Assembly (NCBI RefSeq): GCF_900114045.1
Contig: NZ_FORQ01000002.1
Span: forward strand, 310,001 to 374,000
DNA length: 64,000 nt
Direction: 5' to 3'
Source: Kaistella treverensis
GTDB taxonomy: Bacteria; Bacteroidota; Bacteroidia; Flavobacteriales; Weeksellaceae
Shown piece by piece: positions 35,003 to 43,427 of this stretch. The notes under the pieces are model-generated. The model worked only from the letters and a program-made list of their open reading frames with translations, did not search any database and was not told the DNA's origin. The number at the start of each line of letters is the position of its first letter. Position 1 is the stretch's first letter. The translations under genes and the position numbers were made by a program.

Positions 35003-36085
35003 TTACAAAAAGCTGTCGCCTTTTTTTAACGTTTTTAAGTCCTGAACATATTCTTTGATCAGCTGGTCATTGGCGCGCGGACAAATCAGCAAGGCTTTGT
35101 CAGTGTCCACGATAATGTAGTCTTTCAAACCGTCGATGATAACCGCCTTATTTTTATTTTTCAGGTTGATAATGTTTCCCTTCGCGTTGTAGGTTAAAAG
35201 ATGACGCGATTTCGAGGCGTTTTTTCCCGCGTCTTTCACCGCATTTTCGTAAACTGAAGTCCAGGTTCCAAGGTCGCTCCAGCCAATATCGGCGGGAATT
35301 ACATAGACATTTTTCGCTTTTTCCAGAATGCCGTTGTCAATTGAAATTTTTGCAACTTTCGGATAAATAGCATCGATGCAGCCTTCTTCTTCTTTCGTGT
35401 TGTAATCGCAACTCTGGAAATGCTGAGACATTTCGCTGAGGTATTCTTCAAACGCCGACAAAATGCTTTGGACATTCCAGATAAAAATCCCTGCATTCCA
35501 GAGGAAATCACCGCTTTCCAGAAAAGTTCTGGCGAATTCTAAATCAGGTTTTTCGGTAAATGTTTTAACCTTGAAATATTCTTTGTTTTTACTTTCCACG
35601 AACTGAATATAGCCGTAACCGGTTTCGGGTCTTGTCGGTTTAATGCCCAAAGTAATCAGAAAATTCTTGGTCGCCGCGAGGTTTAAAGCAAGCTCAATTT
35701 TCTGTAGAAAAACGGTTTCATTTAAAATCAAATGATCCGCGGGAAGTACGATGATATTTGCGTTCGGGTTTTTATCTGCGATTTTTTTCGCCATGTACAT
35801 ATTACACGCCGCCGTATTTTTCATCATGGGTTCGCCTACGATATTTTCCGGGTCTAAGTGCGGCAGCTGCTGCTCGGTAAGTGCAATATATTCTTTGCTG
35901 GTGATGACATAGATGTTTTCCGGAAGTACAATTTTGCTGATTCGGTTGTAGGTTTGCTGGATCATGGTGTGGCCGGTTCCCAAAATATCCTGAAACTGTT
36001 TTGGGTATTTCTGGGTGCTCATCGGCCAAAATCTGCTTCCTACGCCTCCCGCCATGATGACGCAGTAATTATTTGATTCTGACAT
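35003..36085 (-). CDS. manC: mannose-1-phosphate guanylyltransferase
   Basis: Makes GDP-mannose from mannose-1-phosphate and GTP. The 360 residues start with the nucleotidyltransferase signature MAGGVGSRFWPMSTQKYPKQF-like sequence (about 11-31). Other motifs are NIIVLPADHLI, GYGYIQF, FTEKPDLEFA and WNAGIFIW, and the end binds DTDKALLICPR. It lacks the phosphomannose isomerase domain of bifunctional AlgA types. It is 2 bases downstream of the SprT-like gene. GDP-mannose would feed the glycosyltransferases nearby. Confidence 0.93.
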   Translation of the reverse strand: MSESNNYCVIMAGGVGSRFWPMSTQKYPKQFQDILGTGHTMIQQTYNRISKIVLPENIYVITSKEYIALTEQQLPHLDPENIVGEPMMKNTAACNMYMAKKIADKNPNANIIVLPADHLILNETVFLQKIELALNLAATKNFLITLGIKPTRPETGYGYIQFVESKNKEYFKVKTFTEKPDLEFARTFLESGDFLWNAGIFIWNVQSILSAFEEYLSEMSQHFQSCDYNTKEEEGCIDAIYPKVAKISIDNGILEKAKNVYVIPADIGWSDLGTWTSVYENAVKDAGKNASKSRHLLTYNAKGNIINLKNKNKAVIIDGLKDYIIVDTDKALLICPRANDQLIKEYVQDLKTLKKGDSFL

Positions 36086-36087
36086 AT

Positions 36088-36678
36088 TTAACTTAGTTTT
36101 TCAACGCGGGCCAACGGCTTGAAAATATACTTTTTTCCGTTGTCCGTGTTCAGGCAAAGATAGTTTTTTTTCCGCTTCTCCTCAATGATATAAGTCTCCT
36201 TTCGGTAGGTAAAACGGTCGTTTTCGTTAAGGTCTTCGATATAAGAGGTTTCGTCGTCATAATTTTCAATGTGGAAATAGCGCACAAGATCGGGGCTTGA
36301 CATAAAATTGGCTTTCGGCGCTTTTGAAAATCTCCGGATAATCGGTTTTAAATCTTCGGGATAAATCTCGATGCTTTCGAGTAACATCAGTCGGAAAGTC
36401 TGCTTCCATTCAGCTCCGTGTGCTGAAATGCGCTTTTTGCTTTGGTCAAAAGCGATAAGATGTGCGAGTTCATGCGTCAGCACAAAGAAAAAAAGATACG
36501 GCTGTAATGTGGAATTGATGGTGATTTGATGCGTTTTATCCGGCATTTTCCGGTAATCGCCAAGCTTCGAATTTCTCCCGCGCGTTACTTTGATGTGAAT
36601 TGTATATTCACCGAACCATTTTTTTAGAAAAATTAGGCTATTATCCGGCAAATATTTCTGTAACAGCACGATGGACAT
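36088..36678 (-). CDS. SprT-like metalloprotease-domain protein
   Basis: 196 residues with an HExxH-type motif in FFVLTHELAHLIAFDQ (about 62-77) and a later His in ISAHGAEWKQTF, the pattern of SprT/Spartan zinc domains. The usual C-terminal zinc ribbon is replaced by a segment with IEDLNENDRFTYRKETY and no CxxC pairs. In eukaryotes Spartan cuts DNA-protein crosslinks; the bacterial role is unsettled. It lies 24 bases after the TolC gene and 2 bases before manC. Confidence 0.85.
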   Translation of the reverse strand: MSIVLLQKYLPDNSLIFLKKWFGEYTIHIKVTRGRNSKLGDYRKMPDKTHQITINSTLQPYLFFFVLTHELAHLIAFDQSKKRISAHGAEWKQTFRLMLLESIEIYPEDLKPIIRRFSKAPKANFMSSPDLVRYFHIENYDDETSYIEDLNENDRFTYRKETYIIEEKRKKNYLCLNTDNGKKYIFKPLARVEKLS

Positions 36679-36702
36679 AACAACAATTGAAGTTTTTTAA
36701 AA

Positions 36703-38043
36703 CTACAAAGTTAAAGGAATTCCTGCGTAGAAATTTAGAAGTTTCAAGCTGAAAATGTAATTGTATTTTGCCTGTGCCACGCTGCCTTGCGCATTCGCAT
36801 AATTATTACGCGCGTTGTTTAGGTCATAAACCGTGGCGCGGCCGGCGTTGTAGCTTTTCTCCGCAAAATCCAGGGCTAATTTGGCACTTTTTTCAGCTTC
36901 GCGTGACGCAATGAAAGATTCATAGTTGCTTTCCGCATCGAACTGTGCTTTCTGAACGTTTTGTAAAACGTCCTGCTTTTGTAAGAGTAAAGAATTCTTT
37001 GCGATATCTTCGTTTACTTTAGACTGCTCTACGTTAAGTCGCGTAATTCCTTTATTGAAAATCGGGATGTTTGCGGAAATGCCAACCTGCTGCCCGAAAT
37101 TGTCTTTGTATTGTTTAAAAAATCCACTTTGCTGAATGGTGTTTCCGGTAAGATCTTTTCCGGCGTTCAGCAAATAAAAGTATGAACTTCCCAATCCGGC
37201 GTTTGCTGAAATTGTCGGCCAGAAGGCGGTTTCGGTAATTTCTGTTTGGGCTTCGGCCGATTTTATCCGGCTTTCAGCAGCTTTTATCTGCGGTTGGTTT
37301 TCAAAAGCTTTATTAATGATTTGGTCTGCTGTAAATAAAGGCGCCTGAATATCATCTTCAATGGCAACATTTTGCACATCGAAGTTTTTATAATCCGGAA
37401 GCTGCAGAAGCATTGCTAAAGAAAACAAACTTCGGTCGGTATTTATTTCCGCAGTTTTTACGTTCAGTTTTTCGCGTGCCAGCGCGGCTTCAGCTTCAGC
37501 TAAAACCGTTTGTGCCGTGGTGCCGACCTGCGTCGTGATTTTTGCACGCTCGTAAAGTCTTTCCGCATTTTCCAAAGCACTTTTCGCAATAGTTACAACT
37601 TCGCGGTTCAGCAAAATGGCTAAATATTGCTGCGCAATTTGCAGTGAAATGTCATTTTTTACCTGTTCCACATCAAATCCGCTTGCCTGAACATCATATT
37701 CGTTTTTGCGGATATTTTTTTCGAGTCTGCCGTGGTTGAAAAGCAACATATCAGCGCCAATATTTGCGCTGTTGCTGAAATTATCATTGCTGCCTGTGCG
37801 GCCAAAAGTATCGCGGCCCTGCCCGAAAGTTGCAGAATTATTGATGTTTCCGGAAACCGACGGAAGATATTGCCGTTTTGCAATCGACAGATTATAATCC
37901 TGAAGTTTCTTGTTGTACTCGTTCTGGATGACCTGCAGATTATTTTCTACGGCGTAATTCACGCATTCCTGAAGCGTCCATTTCTTTTGAGAAAACAGAA
38001 AAGCAGACATCAAAGTCAAGGAAAACAGCAAAGATTTTCTCAT
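36703..38043 (-). CDS. TolC family outer membrane protein
   Basis: 446 residues with a signal peptide (MRKSLLFSLTLMSAFLFSQ). Two OEP repeats of long amphipathic helices are seen, for example LQECVNYAVENNLQVIQNEY near the start, and NARNNYANAQGSVAQAKYNY near the end. Such proteins form the outer membrane channel of tripartite efflux or type I secretion. No membrane fusion or pump gene is adjacent; the upstream neighbour is a small hypothetical and the downstream one a SprT-like protein. Confidence 0.93.
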   Translation of the reverse strand: MRKSLLFSLTLMSAFLFSQKKWTLQECVNYAVENNLQVIQNEYNKKLQDYNLSIAKRQYLPSVSGNINNSATFGQGRDTFGRTGSNDNFSNSANIGADMLLFNHGRLEKNIRKNEYDVQASGFDVEQVKNDISLQIAQQYLAILLNREVVTIAKSALENAERLYERAKITTQVGTTAQTVLAEAEAALAREKLNVKTAEINTDRSLFSLAMLLQLPDYKNFDVQNVAIEDDIQAPLFTADQIINKAFENQPQIKAAESRIKSAEAQTEITETAFWPTISANAGLGSSYFYLLNAGKDLTGNTIQQSGFFKQYKDNFGQQVGISANIPIFNKGITRLNVEQSKVNEDIAKNSLLLQKQDVLQNVQKAQFDAESNYESFIASREAEKSAKLALDFAEKSYNAGRATVYDLNNARNNYANAQGSVAQAKYNYIFSLKLLNFYAGIPLTL

Positions 38044-38083
38044 GGATTATTTTCTGTAATAAGACGGTTTTTTTGCAAAATTG

Positions 38084-38473
38084 TTACACAGATTTCTTTA
38101 ATTCATTAATTCTGCTTACAATTGGTAGGGAAAATACTCCACTTTTTTGCAGATAGAGCTCGTAAAATTTCTGCGCTTTTGCAGCGAAATTTCCGTTTGT
38201 ATTTTCCTTGTTTTTAAAGTAAAATAAATGACCGAGTAATTCGTAATACGGAATGTGGTGACTGCTGTCTTTCGCTTCGATGAGCTCAATTATTTCGTCG
38301 GTGCTTTTTGCCGACAAAGTTTCGAAATCCATTTTGAAAGTATCGTTCATGTTGGTATCGAAAATCCTTTCCTGTTCCGGCAATTCGCCTTCATTTTTTT
38401 CTAAAAGCAGCTTCGAAAGGAATTCGGAAAACTGCTTTACAATGCGGATGATGTAATCTTTATCGTGGATCAT
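38084..38473 (-). CDS. hypothetical cytoplasmic protein
   Basis: 129 residues, not confidently recognised. The N-terminus DKDYIIRIVKQFSEFLSKLL recalls the start of small helical DUF6483-type proteins, but this is weak. It is helix-rich, with no membrane segment. A central acidic part is followed by YYELLGHLFYFKN and FYELYLQKSG, which look TPR-like. It sits between the SpmA-SpmB fusion (22 bases) and TolC (40 bases), so it is probably co-transcribed. Confidence 0.72.
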   Translation of the reverse strand: MIHDKDYIIRIVKQFSEFLSKLLLEKNEGELPEQERIFDTNMNDTFKMDFETLSAKSTDEIIELIEAKDSSHHIPYYELLGHLFYFKNKENTNGNFAAKAQKFYELYLQKSGVFSLPIVSRINELKKSV

Positions 38474-38495
38474 TTTAAAAAAATTTAATTAAAGT

Positions 38496-39899
38496 TTAAG
38501 CAAAGAAAAGGTAAGCCAAAATTACCGAAGTAATGATTCCCACCAAATCCGCCATCAGCATCGCAGTTACCGTGTATCTGGTGTTTTTAATGCCGACCGC
38601 GCCAAAATAAACCGCGATTACATAGAAAGTGGTGTCCGAACTTCCCTGTAAAACCGCTGCTAATCGTCCCTGGAAACTGTCCGCACCGAAAGTCTGCATA
38701 GTGTCCACCATCATGCCGCGTGCGCCGGAACCCGAAAGCGGCTTAATGAGCGCCGTTGGTAAACCGTCAACAAATCGGGTATCGAAACCGACAACCTGTG
38801 CTACCCATTTCATTCCATCGATTAAAACATCGAAAACTCCGGAAGTTCTAAGCAAGGAAATCGCGATGAGCATTCCCACTAAATACGGAATGATTTTCAC
38901 ACACGTCCAGAAACCTTCTTTAGCACCGTCAATAAAAGCATCGAAAACATTAATTTTTTTATAAACCGCGCCTAGAACAATTGCAAAGAAAATAAGCAAA
39001 ATAATGCCGTTGCTCAGCAACATGCTGAAATTATCGAGCCCTTCTTTGGTTAAATTTACCAGATACACCACGAGCAGCGCAACAATGGCCGAAATTCCGC
39101 CAACATAAGCGATTACTGCGGGTTGCAACAAATTTATTTTCTGATAAAGCGAAACGAAAATCATCGCAGCTAAAGTGGCTGCAAAAGTTGCAATCATGCA
39201 GGGCAGAAAAATATCGGTTGGCGTTGTAGAACCCATCGAAGCACGGATTGCGATAATGGAAACCGGAATTAAAGTCAAACCGCCGGCGTGCAAACACAAA
39301 AACATGATTTGGGAATTACTCGCACGTTCTTTATCCGGATTTAATGTCTGCAGACTTTCCATTGCCTTTAAACCAAAAGGTGTTGCGGCATTATCCAAAC
39401 CAAGCAAATTCGCGGAAAAATTAAGCAACATATGTCCGAAGGACGGGTGATTTTTCGGGATTTCGGGGAATAATTTTGAAAAAAACGGCTGAATTATGCG
39501 TGAAAGCAAATTGATTCCGCCAGCTTTCTCAGCAATGCTCATAAAACCCATAAAAAGCGTCATAATTCCGATTAAGCCAAGGCAGATTTTCACCGCGGTT
39601 TCCGAAGTTCCGATGACACCATCGGTTTCCTGAACACGGTAAACTGCTACTTTCGAAGTTGCTGAATCGCTTTTGTAATGAATTCGGTTTTGATTAAAAT
39701 TGGGTGCTAAAGCAAGGTTTTTTTGAATTTCAGGTGAGAGTTCACCAATATTTTTGGCCGCAATCTTCACCGTATCACCGCTTTTGCCGACCACCATATC
39801 GTTGTAAATGGCTTTGTAATGATCTGAAAAAATATATTTGATGCTGGCGACAATAATCGCGACGATGATAAAGGCGCTCCAGATTCTGCTTAAAACCAT
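38496..39899 (-). CDS. SpmA-SpmB fusion / nucleoside-recognition (Gate) domain membrane protein
   Basis: 467 residues from the ATG at 39899; in-frame codons further upstream would add a 20-residue polar extension and are not preferred. Many membrane segments are seen. The first Gate domain carries NFSANLLGLDNAATPFGLKA, as in SpmA. The second has KPLSGSGARGMMVDTM and VLQGSSDTTFYVIAVYFGAV, as in SpmB. The fused form is common in non-sporulating Bacteroidota, where it is thought to be a transporter of unknown substrate. It heads a probable five-gene minus-strand unit ending in manC. Confidence 0.88.
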   Translation of the reverse strand: MVLSRIWSAFIIVAIIVASIKYIFSDHYKAIYNDMVVGKSGDTVKIAAKNIGELSPEIQKNLALAPNFNQNRIHYKSDSATSKVAVYRVQETDGVIGTSETAVKICLGLIGIMTLFMGFMSIAEKAGGINLLSRIIQPFFSKLFPEIPKNHPSFGHMLLNFSANLLGLDNAATPFGLKAMESLQTLNPDKERASNSQIMFLCLHAGGLTLIPVSIIAIRASMGSTTPTDIFLPCMIATFAATLAAMIFVSLYQKINLLQPAVIAYVGGISAIVALLVVYLVNLTKEGLDNFSMLLSNGIILLIFFAIVLGAVYKKINVFDAFIDGAKEGFWTCVKIIPYLVGMLIAISLLRTSGVFDVLIDGMKWVAQVVGFDTRFVDGLPTALIKPLSGSGARGMMVDTMQTFGADSFQGRLAAVLQGSSDTTFYVIAVYFGAVGIKNTRYTVTAMLMADLVGIITSVILAYLFFA

Positions 39900-39986
39900 T
39901 TTGTAGAAAATTTTGTTAAAAATAACCAAAATCTTGAAGTAATGGTTTGCGCGGTGCAATTATTCAGCTGAAAGTTTATAAAACGA

Positions 39987-40016
39987 AAAAATTTGACGTT
40001 TTAAGGGCAAATTTTT
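39987..40016. terminator. hairpin downstream of the small membrane protein gene
   Basis: AAAAATTTG (39987-39995) pairs with CAAATTTTT (40008-40016) across a 12-base loop. It follows the stronger hairpin at 40043-40075 in the direction of transcription, so the two may act in tandem. Confidence 0.45.
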
Positions 40017-40042
40017 AATTATAATTTCATCAACACAAAACA

Positions 40043-40075
40043 AAAAAATTCCGCCTTAAAAGGACCGAATTTTTT
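40043..40075 (-). terminator. terminator downstream of the small membrane protein gene
   Basis: On the minus strand about 14 base pairs with one mismatch form between the AAAAAATTC arm and the GAATTTTTT arm, with CCTT/AAGG closing the loop and a T run after it. It lies just past the stop at 40088. Confidence 0.75.
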
Positions 40076-40087
40076 AAATAAGTATGC

Positions 40088-40282
40088 TTACAATACGGCG
40101 AGAAACTCAACGCCGTCGTTGTTTTCTTCTTTAGGTATTTTCACGAAATGACGGTGAAAGTCTGCGTAATAATCATCATATTCCTGGCTTTTTTTCTTCA
40201 AAAACTGCTTGAGCCCAAAAATGCCGATTCCGATCAAGATACCGGCACCTCCCGCCAATAATATGCCTACCTGTGTTTTCAT
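40088..40282 (-). CDS. small single-pass membrane protein, hypothetical
   Basis: 64 residues. One glycine-rich membrane helix (VGILLAGGAGILIGIGIFGL, residues 5-24) is followed by a basic KQFLKKK segment and a polar, acidic tail rich in Tyr and Asp. The positive residues after the helix suggest the N-terminus faces out. It stands alone with its own terminator. It resembles YtxH-like small proteins in plan, but no family is assigned. Confidence 0.68.
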   Translation of the reverse strand: MKTQVGILLAGGAGILIGIGIFGLKQFLKKKSQEYDDYYADFHRHFVKIPKEENNDGVEFLAVL

Positions 40283-40450
40283 AAGTTTATTTTTCTCGAC
40301 GATGTCAGAAGCAAATTATGTTCCTTTTGTGGTGGATGCCGGATTAAAAAATTGTTAAATAATCAAAAATTTTGTTTTATCATTTGTGAATGAGTAAAAA
40401 ATTTCGCAGAAATCTTGCTGTTGAGCGCGGAATAATTCGGTAAAAAATGG

Positions 40451-40458
40451 TATTTTTG
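40451..40458 (+). promoter_or_regulatory. putative -7 promoter box for prolyl oligopeptidase
   Basis: TATTTTTG fully matches TAnnTTTG and lies 15 bases upstream of the ATG at 40474. Confidence 0.55.
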
Positions 40459-40473
40459 AACAAATCCTGAACT

Positions 40474-42588
40474 ATGAATATTAAAACTTTTGCTTTGGGC
40501 GCCGCCGGTTTTTTGGCCGCAGCATGTACACCACAAAAAATGATCAGCACCATCAACTATCCTGAAACGAAAAAAATAGACCACACGGATACTTATTTCG
40601 GAACCACAGTTGCCGATCCGTACCGCTGGCTCGAAGATGATCGTGCCGCTGATACCAAAGATTGGGTGCAGCGAGAAGTGGCTTTTACCAACGATTATTT
40701 AGCAAAAATTCCTTTCCGCGAAGAAATTCGTGCGCAGCTGAAAGATATTTGGAACTACGAAAAAATCGGCGCTCCATTTAAAGAGGGCGACTATACTTAT
40801 TTTTATAAAAATGATGGTTTGCAGGCGCAGTCTGTTTTGTACCGAACAGATAAAGCCGGTAAGACTGAAGTTTTCCTGGATCCAAATAAATTTCCCGAAA
40901 AAGGCACGACTTCTTTAGCCGGAGTTTCCTTTAATAAGAAAGGAAATTTAGTTGCTTATTCGATTTCCGAGGGCGGAAGTGACTGGAATAAAATTATCAT
41001 TCTGGATGCTGTTACCAAAAATAAAATCGATGAAACCATCAACGATGTGAAGTTTTCCGGAGCTTCGTGGTTAGGTGACGAAGGTTTTTTCTATTCAAGC
41101 TACGATAAACCAACGGGCAGCGAACTTTCCGCAAAAACCGATACACATAAAGTTTATTTCCATAAGTTGGGAACAAAACAAAGCGCTGATCAGCTTGTGA
41201 TCGGTGGCGACCAGTTTAAAAGACGCTATATGGGAATGGGCGTTACCGACGACGAACGTTTTCAGATTTTAAGCGCTTCGGAAGCTACCAACGGCAACGA
41301 AGTTTATATTAAAGATTTAAAAAATAAAAGCGATCTAATTCCGGTTCAGAACGGTTACGATTTTAATACAGATATCATAGATTCTAAAGGCGATTTCATC
41401 TACGCTTTAACTGATAAAGACGCCCCCAATATGCGCTTGGTTAAATTTAACATCAAGACGGCAAATGTTTGGGTAGATGTAATCCCGCAAACCGAAAATG
41501 TGTTGAGCGTTTCCACTGGCGGCGGCTATATTTTCGCAAAATATATGCAAGACGCGGTAACGTCTGTAAAACAGTATGATTACGACGGAAAGCTGATTCG
41601 CAAGATCGAACTTCCGGGAATTGGTACTGCGGGCGGCTTCAGCGGAAAAGAAAACGACAAAGATTTGTACTACACTTTCAGCAATTATATTACTCCTGGA
41701 ACAACGTACAAATTCAATGTGGAAACCGGAAAATCCGAAGTTTACCAAAAACCGAAGGTGAAATTCAATCCTGAAGATTACGTTTCCGAGCAGGTTTATT
41801 ACACTTCAAAAGACGGCACGCGCATTCCGATGATGATAAACTACAAAAAAGGCCTTAAAATGAACGGAAAAAATCCAACCATTTTATATTCTTACGGAGG
41901 TTTTAATATCAGCCTGCAGCCAGGTTTTTCTGTGGTAAACGCCATCTGGATGGAAAATGGCGGAATCTACGCTGTTCCTAATATCCGCGGTGGTGGTGAA
42001 TACGGTAAAAAATGGCACGATGCCGGAACAAAGATGCAGAAGAAAAATGTTTTTGATGACTTCATCGCCGCTGGTGAATATCTTCAAAGCAAAGGTTACA
42101 CTTCCAAAGATTATATGGCGCTTTCGGGCCGTTCAAACGGCGGACTTTTAGTCGGTGCTACCATGACAATGCGTCCGGATTTGGCTAAAGTTGCCTTCCC
42201 GGGAGTTGGCGTTCTGGATATGTTGCGTTACAACAAATTTACGGCAGGCGCAGGCTGGAGCTACGATTACGGTACCGCCGAAGACAGCAAAGAAATGTTT
42301 GAATATTTACGCTCTTATTCCCCGATTCATCAGGTGAAAGAAGGCGTATGTTACCCGTCCACTATGATTATCACCAGTGATCATGATGACCGCGTGGTCC
42401 CAGCGCACTCTTTTAAATTTGGTGCCGAACTTCAGGAAAAACAGTCGTGCAACAACCCGATTTTGGTTCGTATCGAGACCAATGCCGGTCACGGAGCAGG
42501 TAGAAGTACCGAACAGGTCATCGGTGAAAATGCTGATATCCTAAGTTTTGCGCTTTATGAAATGGGTTACAAAACCTTAAAAAAATAA
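40474..42588 (+). CDS. prolyl oligopeptidase family serine peptidase (S9A)
   Basis: 704 residues. A lipoprotein-like signal (LGAAGFLAAAC) indicates export. A seven-bladed propeller (about 80-420) precedes the alpha/beta hydrolase domain. The catalytic Ser is in SGRSNGGLLVGA, the Asp in SDHDDRVVPAHS and the His in NAGHGAGRST. ILYSYGGFNISLQPGFS and IRGGGEYGKKWHDAG are S9A hallmarks. It cleaves short peptides after proline. It is monocistronic, with a terminator right after the stop. Confidence 0.95.
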   Translation: MNIKTFALGAAGFLAAACTPQKMISTINYPETKKIDHTDTYFGTTVADPYRWLEDDRAADTKDWVQREVAFTNDYLAKIPFREEIRAQLKDIWNYEKIGAPFKEGDYTYFYKNDGLQAQSVLYRTDKAGKTEVFLDPNKFPEKGTTSLAGVSFNKKGNLVAYSISEGGSDWNKIIILDAVTKNKIDETINDVKFSGASWLGDEGFFYSSYDKPTGSELSAKTDTHKVYFHKLGTKQSADQLVIGGDQFKRRYMGMGVTDDERFQILSASEATNGNEVYIKDLKNKSDLIPVQNGYDFNTDIIDSKGDFIYALTDKDAPNMRLVKFNIKTANVWVDVIPQTENVLSVSTGGGYIFAKYMQDAVTSVKQYDYDGKLIRKIELPGIGTAGGFSGKENDKDLYYTFSNYITPGTTYKFNVETGKSEVYQKPKVKFNPEDYVSEQVYYTSKDGTRIPMMINYKKGLKMNGKNPTILYSYGGFNISLQPGFSVVNAIWMENGGIYAVPNIRGGGEYGKKWHDAGTKMQKKNVFDDFIAAGEYLQSKGYTSKDYMALSGRSNGGLLVGATMTMRPDLAKVAFPGVGVLDMLRYNKFTAGAGWSYDYGTAEDSKEMFEYLRSYSPIHQVKEGVCYPSTMIITSDHDDRVVPAHSFKFGAELQEKQSCNNPILVRIETNAGHGAGRSTEQVIGENADILSFALYEMGYKTLKK

Positions 42589-42607
42589 AAACCTCTGAAT
42601 AGTTTTG

Positions 42608-42639
42608 AAACTTTCCGCCCGCAAGCGGAAAGTTTTTTT
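42608..42639 (+). terminator. terminator after prolyl oligopeptidase
   Basis: A perfect 11-base stem, AAACTTTCCGC (42608-42618) with GCGGAAAGTTT (42625-42635), has a 6-base loop and a T run. It argues against any coding start upstream of 42677 for the next gene. Confidence 0.9.
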
Positions 42640-42663
42640 ATTCAAGTCAAGAAATAAATTCAC

Positions 42664-42671
42664 TAATTTTG
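42664..42671 (+). promoter_or_regulatory. putative -7 promoter box for the methyltransferase gene
   Basis: TAATTTTG fully matches TAnnTTTG. Only five bases separate it from the ATG at 42677, so the transcript would be leaderless or nearly so. Confidence 0.55.
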
Positions 42672-42676
42672 CCTTT

Positions 42677-43396
42677 ATGCACAAAGAGGAAATTGCCGGT
42701 TATTATGATGTGTTTTCTGCAACGCAGGTGAAAACCGGCGCCAATGAAAGATTGATTTCTCTTTACAAAAGACTTCTTGAACTTGGTTTAAATTCGCGCT
42801 CAAATGTACTGGAACTCGGCTGTGGTGTGGGAAATTTTACCAAACTTCTGGCGGAAAAGGTAACGTCCGGAAAAGTTGAAGCGGTAGATTTTAGCAAAAA
42901 AAGCATAGAAATAGCCCGAAAAAAATGTGAGGCTAAAAAAAATGTACATTTCGAAGTTGCTGATGTTACGGCTTACACGCCAAAATTTTCTGACTTCGAT
43001 TTTATCACTTTAATGGATGTTATCGAGCATATTCCGCTGGAAAAACATCAGGAATTATTTTCGAAAATTTGCCGTTTTAGCACGGAAAAAACCTTAATTG
43101 CGCTTAATATTCCGAACCCGGAATATATTGCATTTACACGCAAAAACCAGCCGGAAACTTTGCAGGTGATCGACCAGGAAATCCATTTGGCACCTTTGCT
43201 TACAATTTTAGAAAATTCCGGCTTAGAACTGGTTTTTTTTGAAAAATACAGCATCTGGGAAATTGAAGATTATCATTTTCTTTTGGTTCGTAAAAAGCAG
43301 AATTTCGAACTACGGCACCTTTCGGATGAGCGCACGCTTTCGGAAAAAGTTTTAAACAAAATTTCCCGAAAAATCGACGCGCTGAAATACCGATAA
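42677..43396 (+). CDS. class I SAM-dependent methyltransferase
   Basis: 239 residues from ATG 42677 (MHKEEIAGYYDVFSATQ). The SAM motif VLELGCGVGNFTKLLAEKV is near 49-67, the acidic motif II EAVDFSKKSIEIARKK near 75 and LMDVIEHIPLEKHQELF near 113. It resembles methyltransferases acting on small molecules or lipids, but the substrate is unknown. A longer frame back to a TTG at 42605 exists, but it would run through a terminator and a promoter box. mutL follows after 31 bases. Confidence 0.85.
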   Translation: MHKEEIAGYYDVFSATQVKTGANERLISLYKRLLELGLNSRSNVLELGCGVGNFTKLLAEKVTSGKVEAVDFSKKSIEIARKKCEAKKNVHFEVADVTAYTPKFSDFDFITLMDVIEHIPLEKHQELFSKICRFSTEKTLIALNIPNPEYIAFTRKNQPETLQVIDQEIHLAPLLTILENSGLELVFFEKYSIWEIEDYHFLLVRKKQNFELRHLSDERTLSEKVLNKISRKIDALKYR

Positions 43397-43427
43397 TGCA
43401 GAAAAACCTTTATTTGATTAAATTTTA

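Noticed and set aside
42605-42676. Upstream TTG start for the methyltransferase
   Set aside because: The extension would translate a clear terminator hairpin and the promoter box, and adds no methyltransferase sequence.
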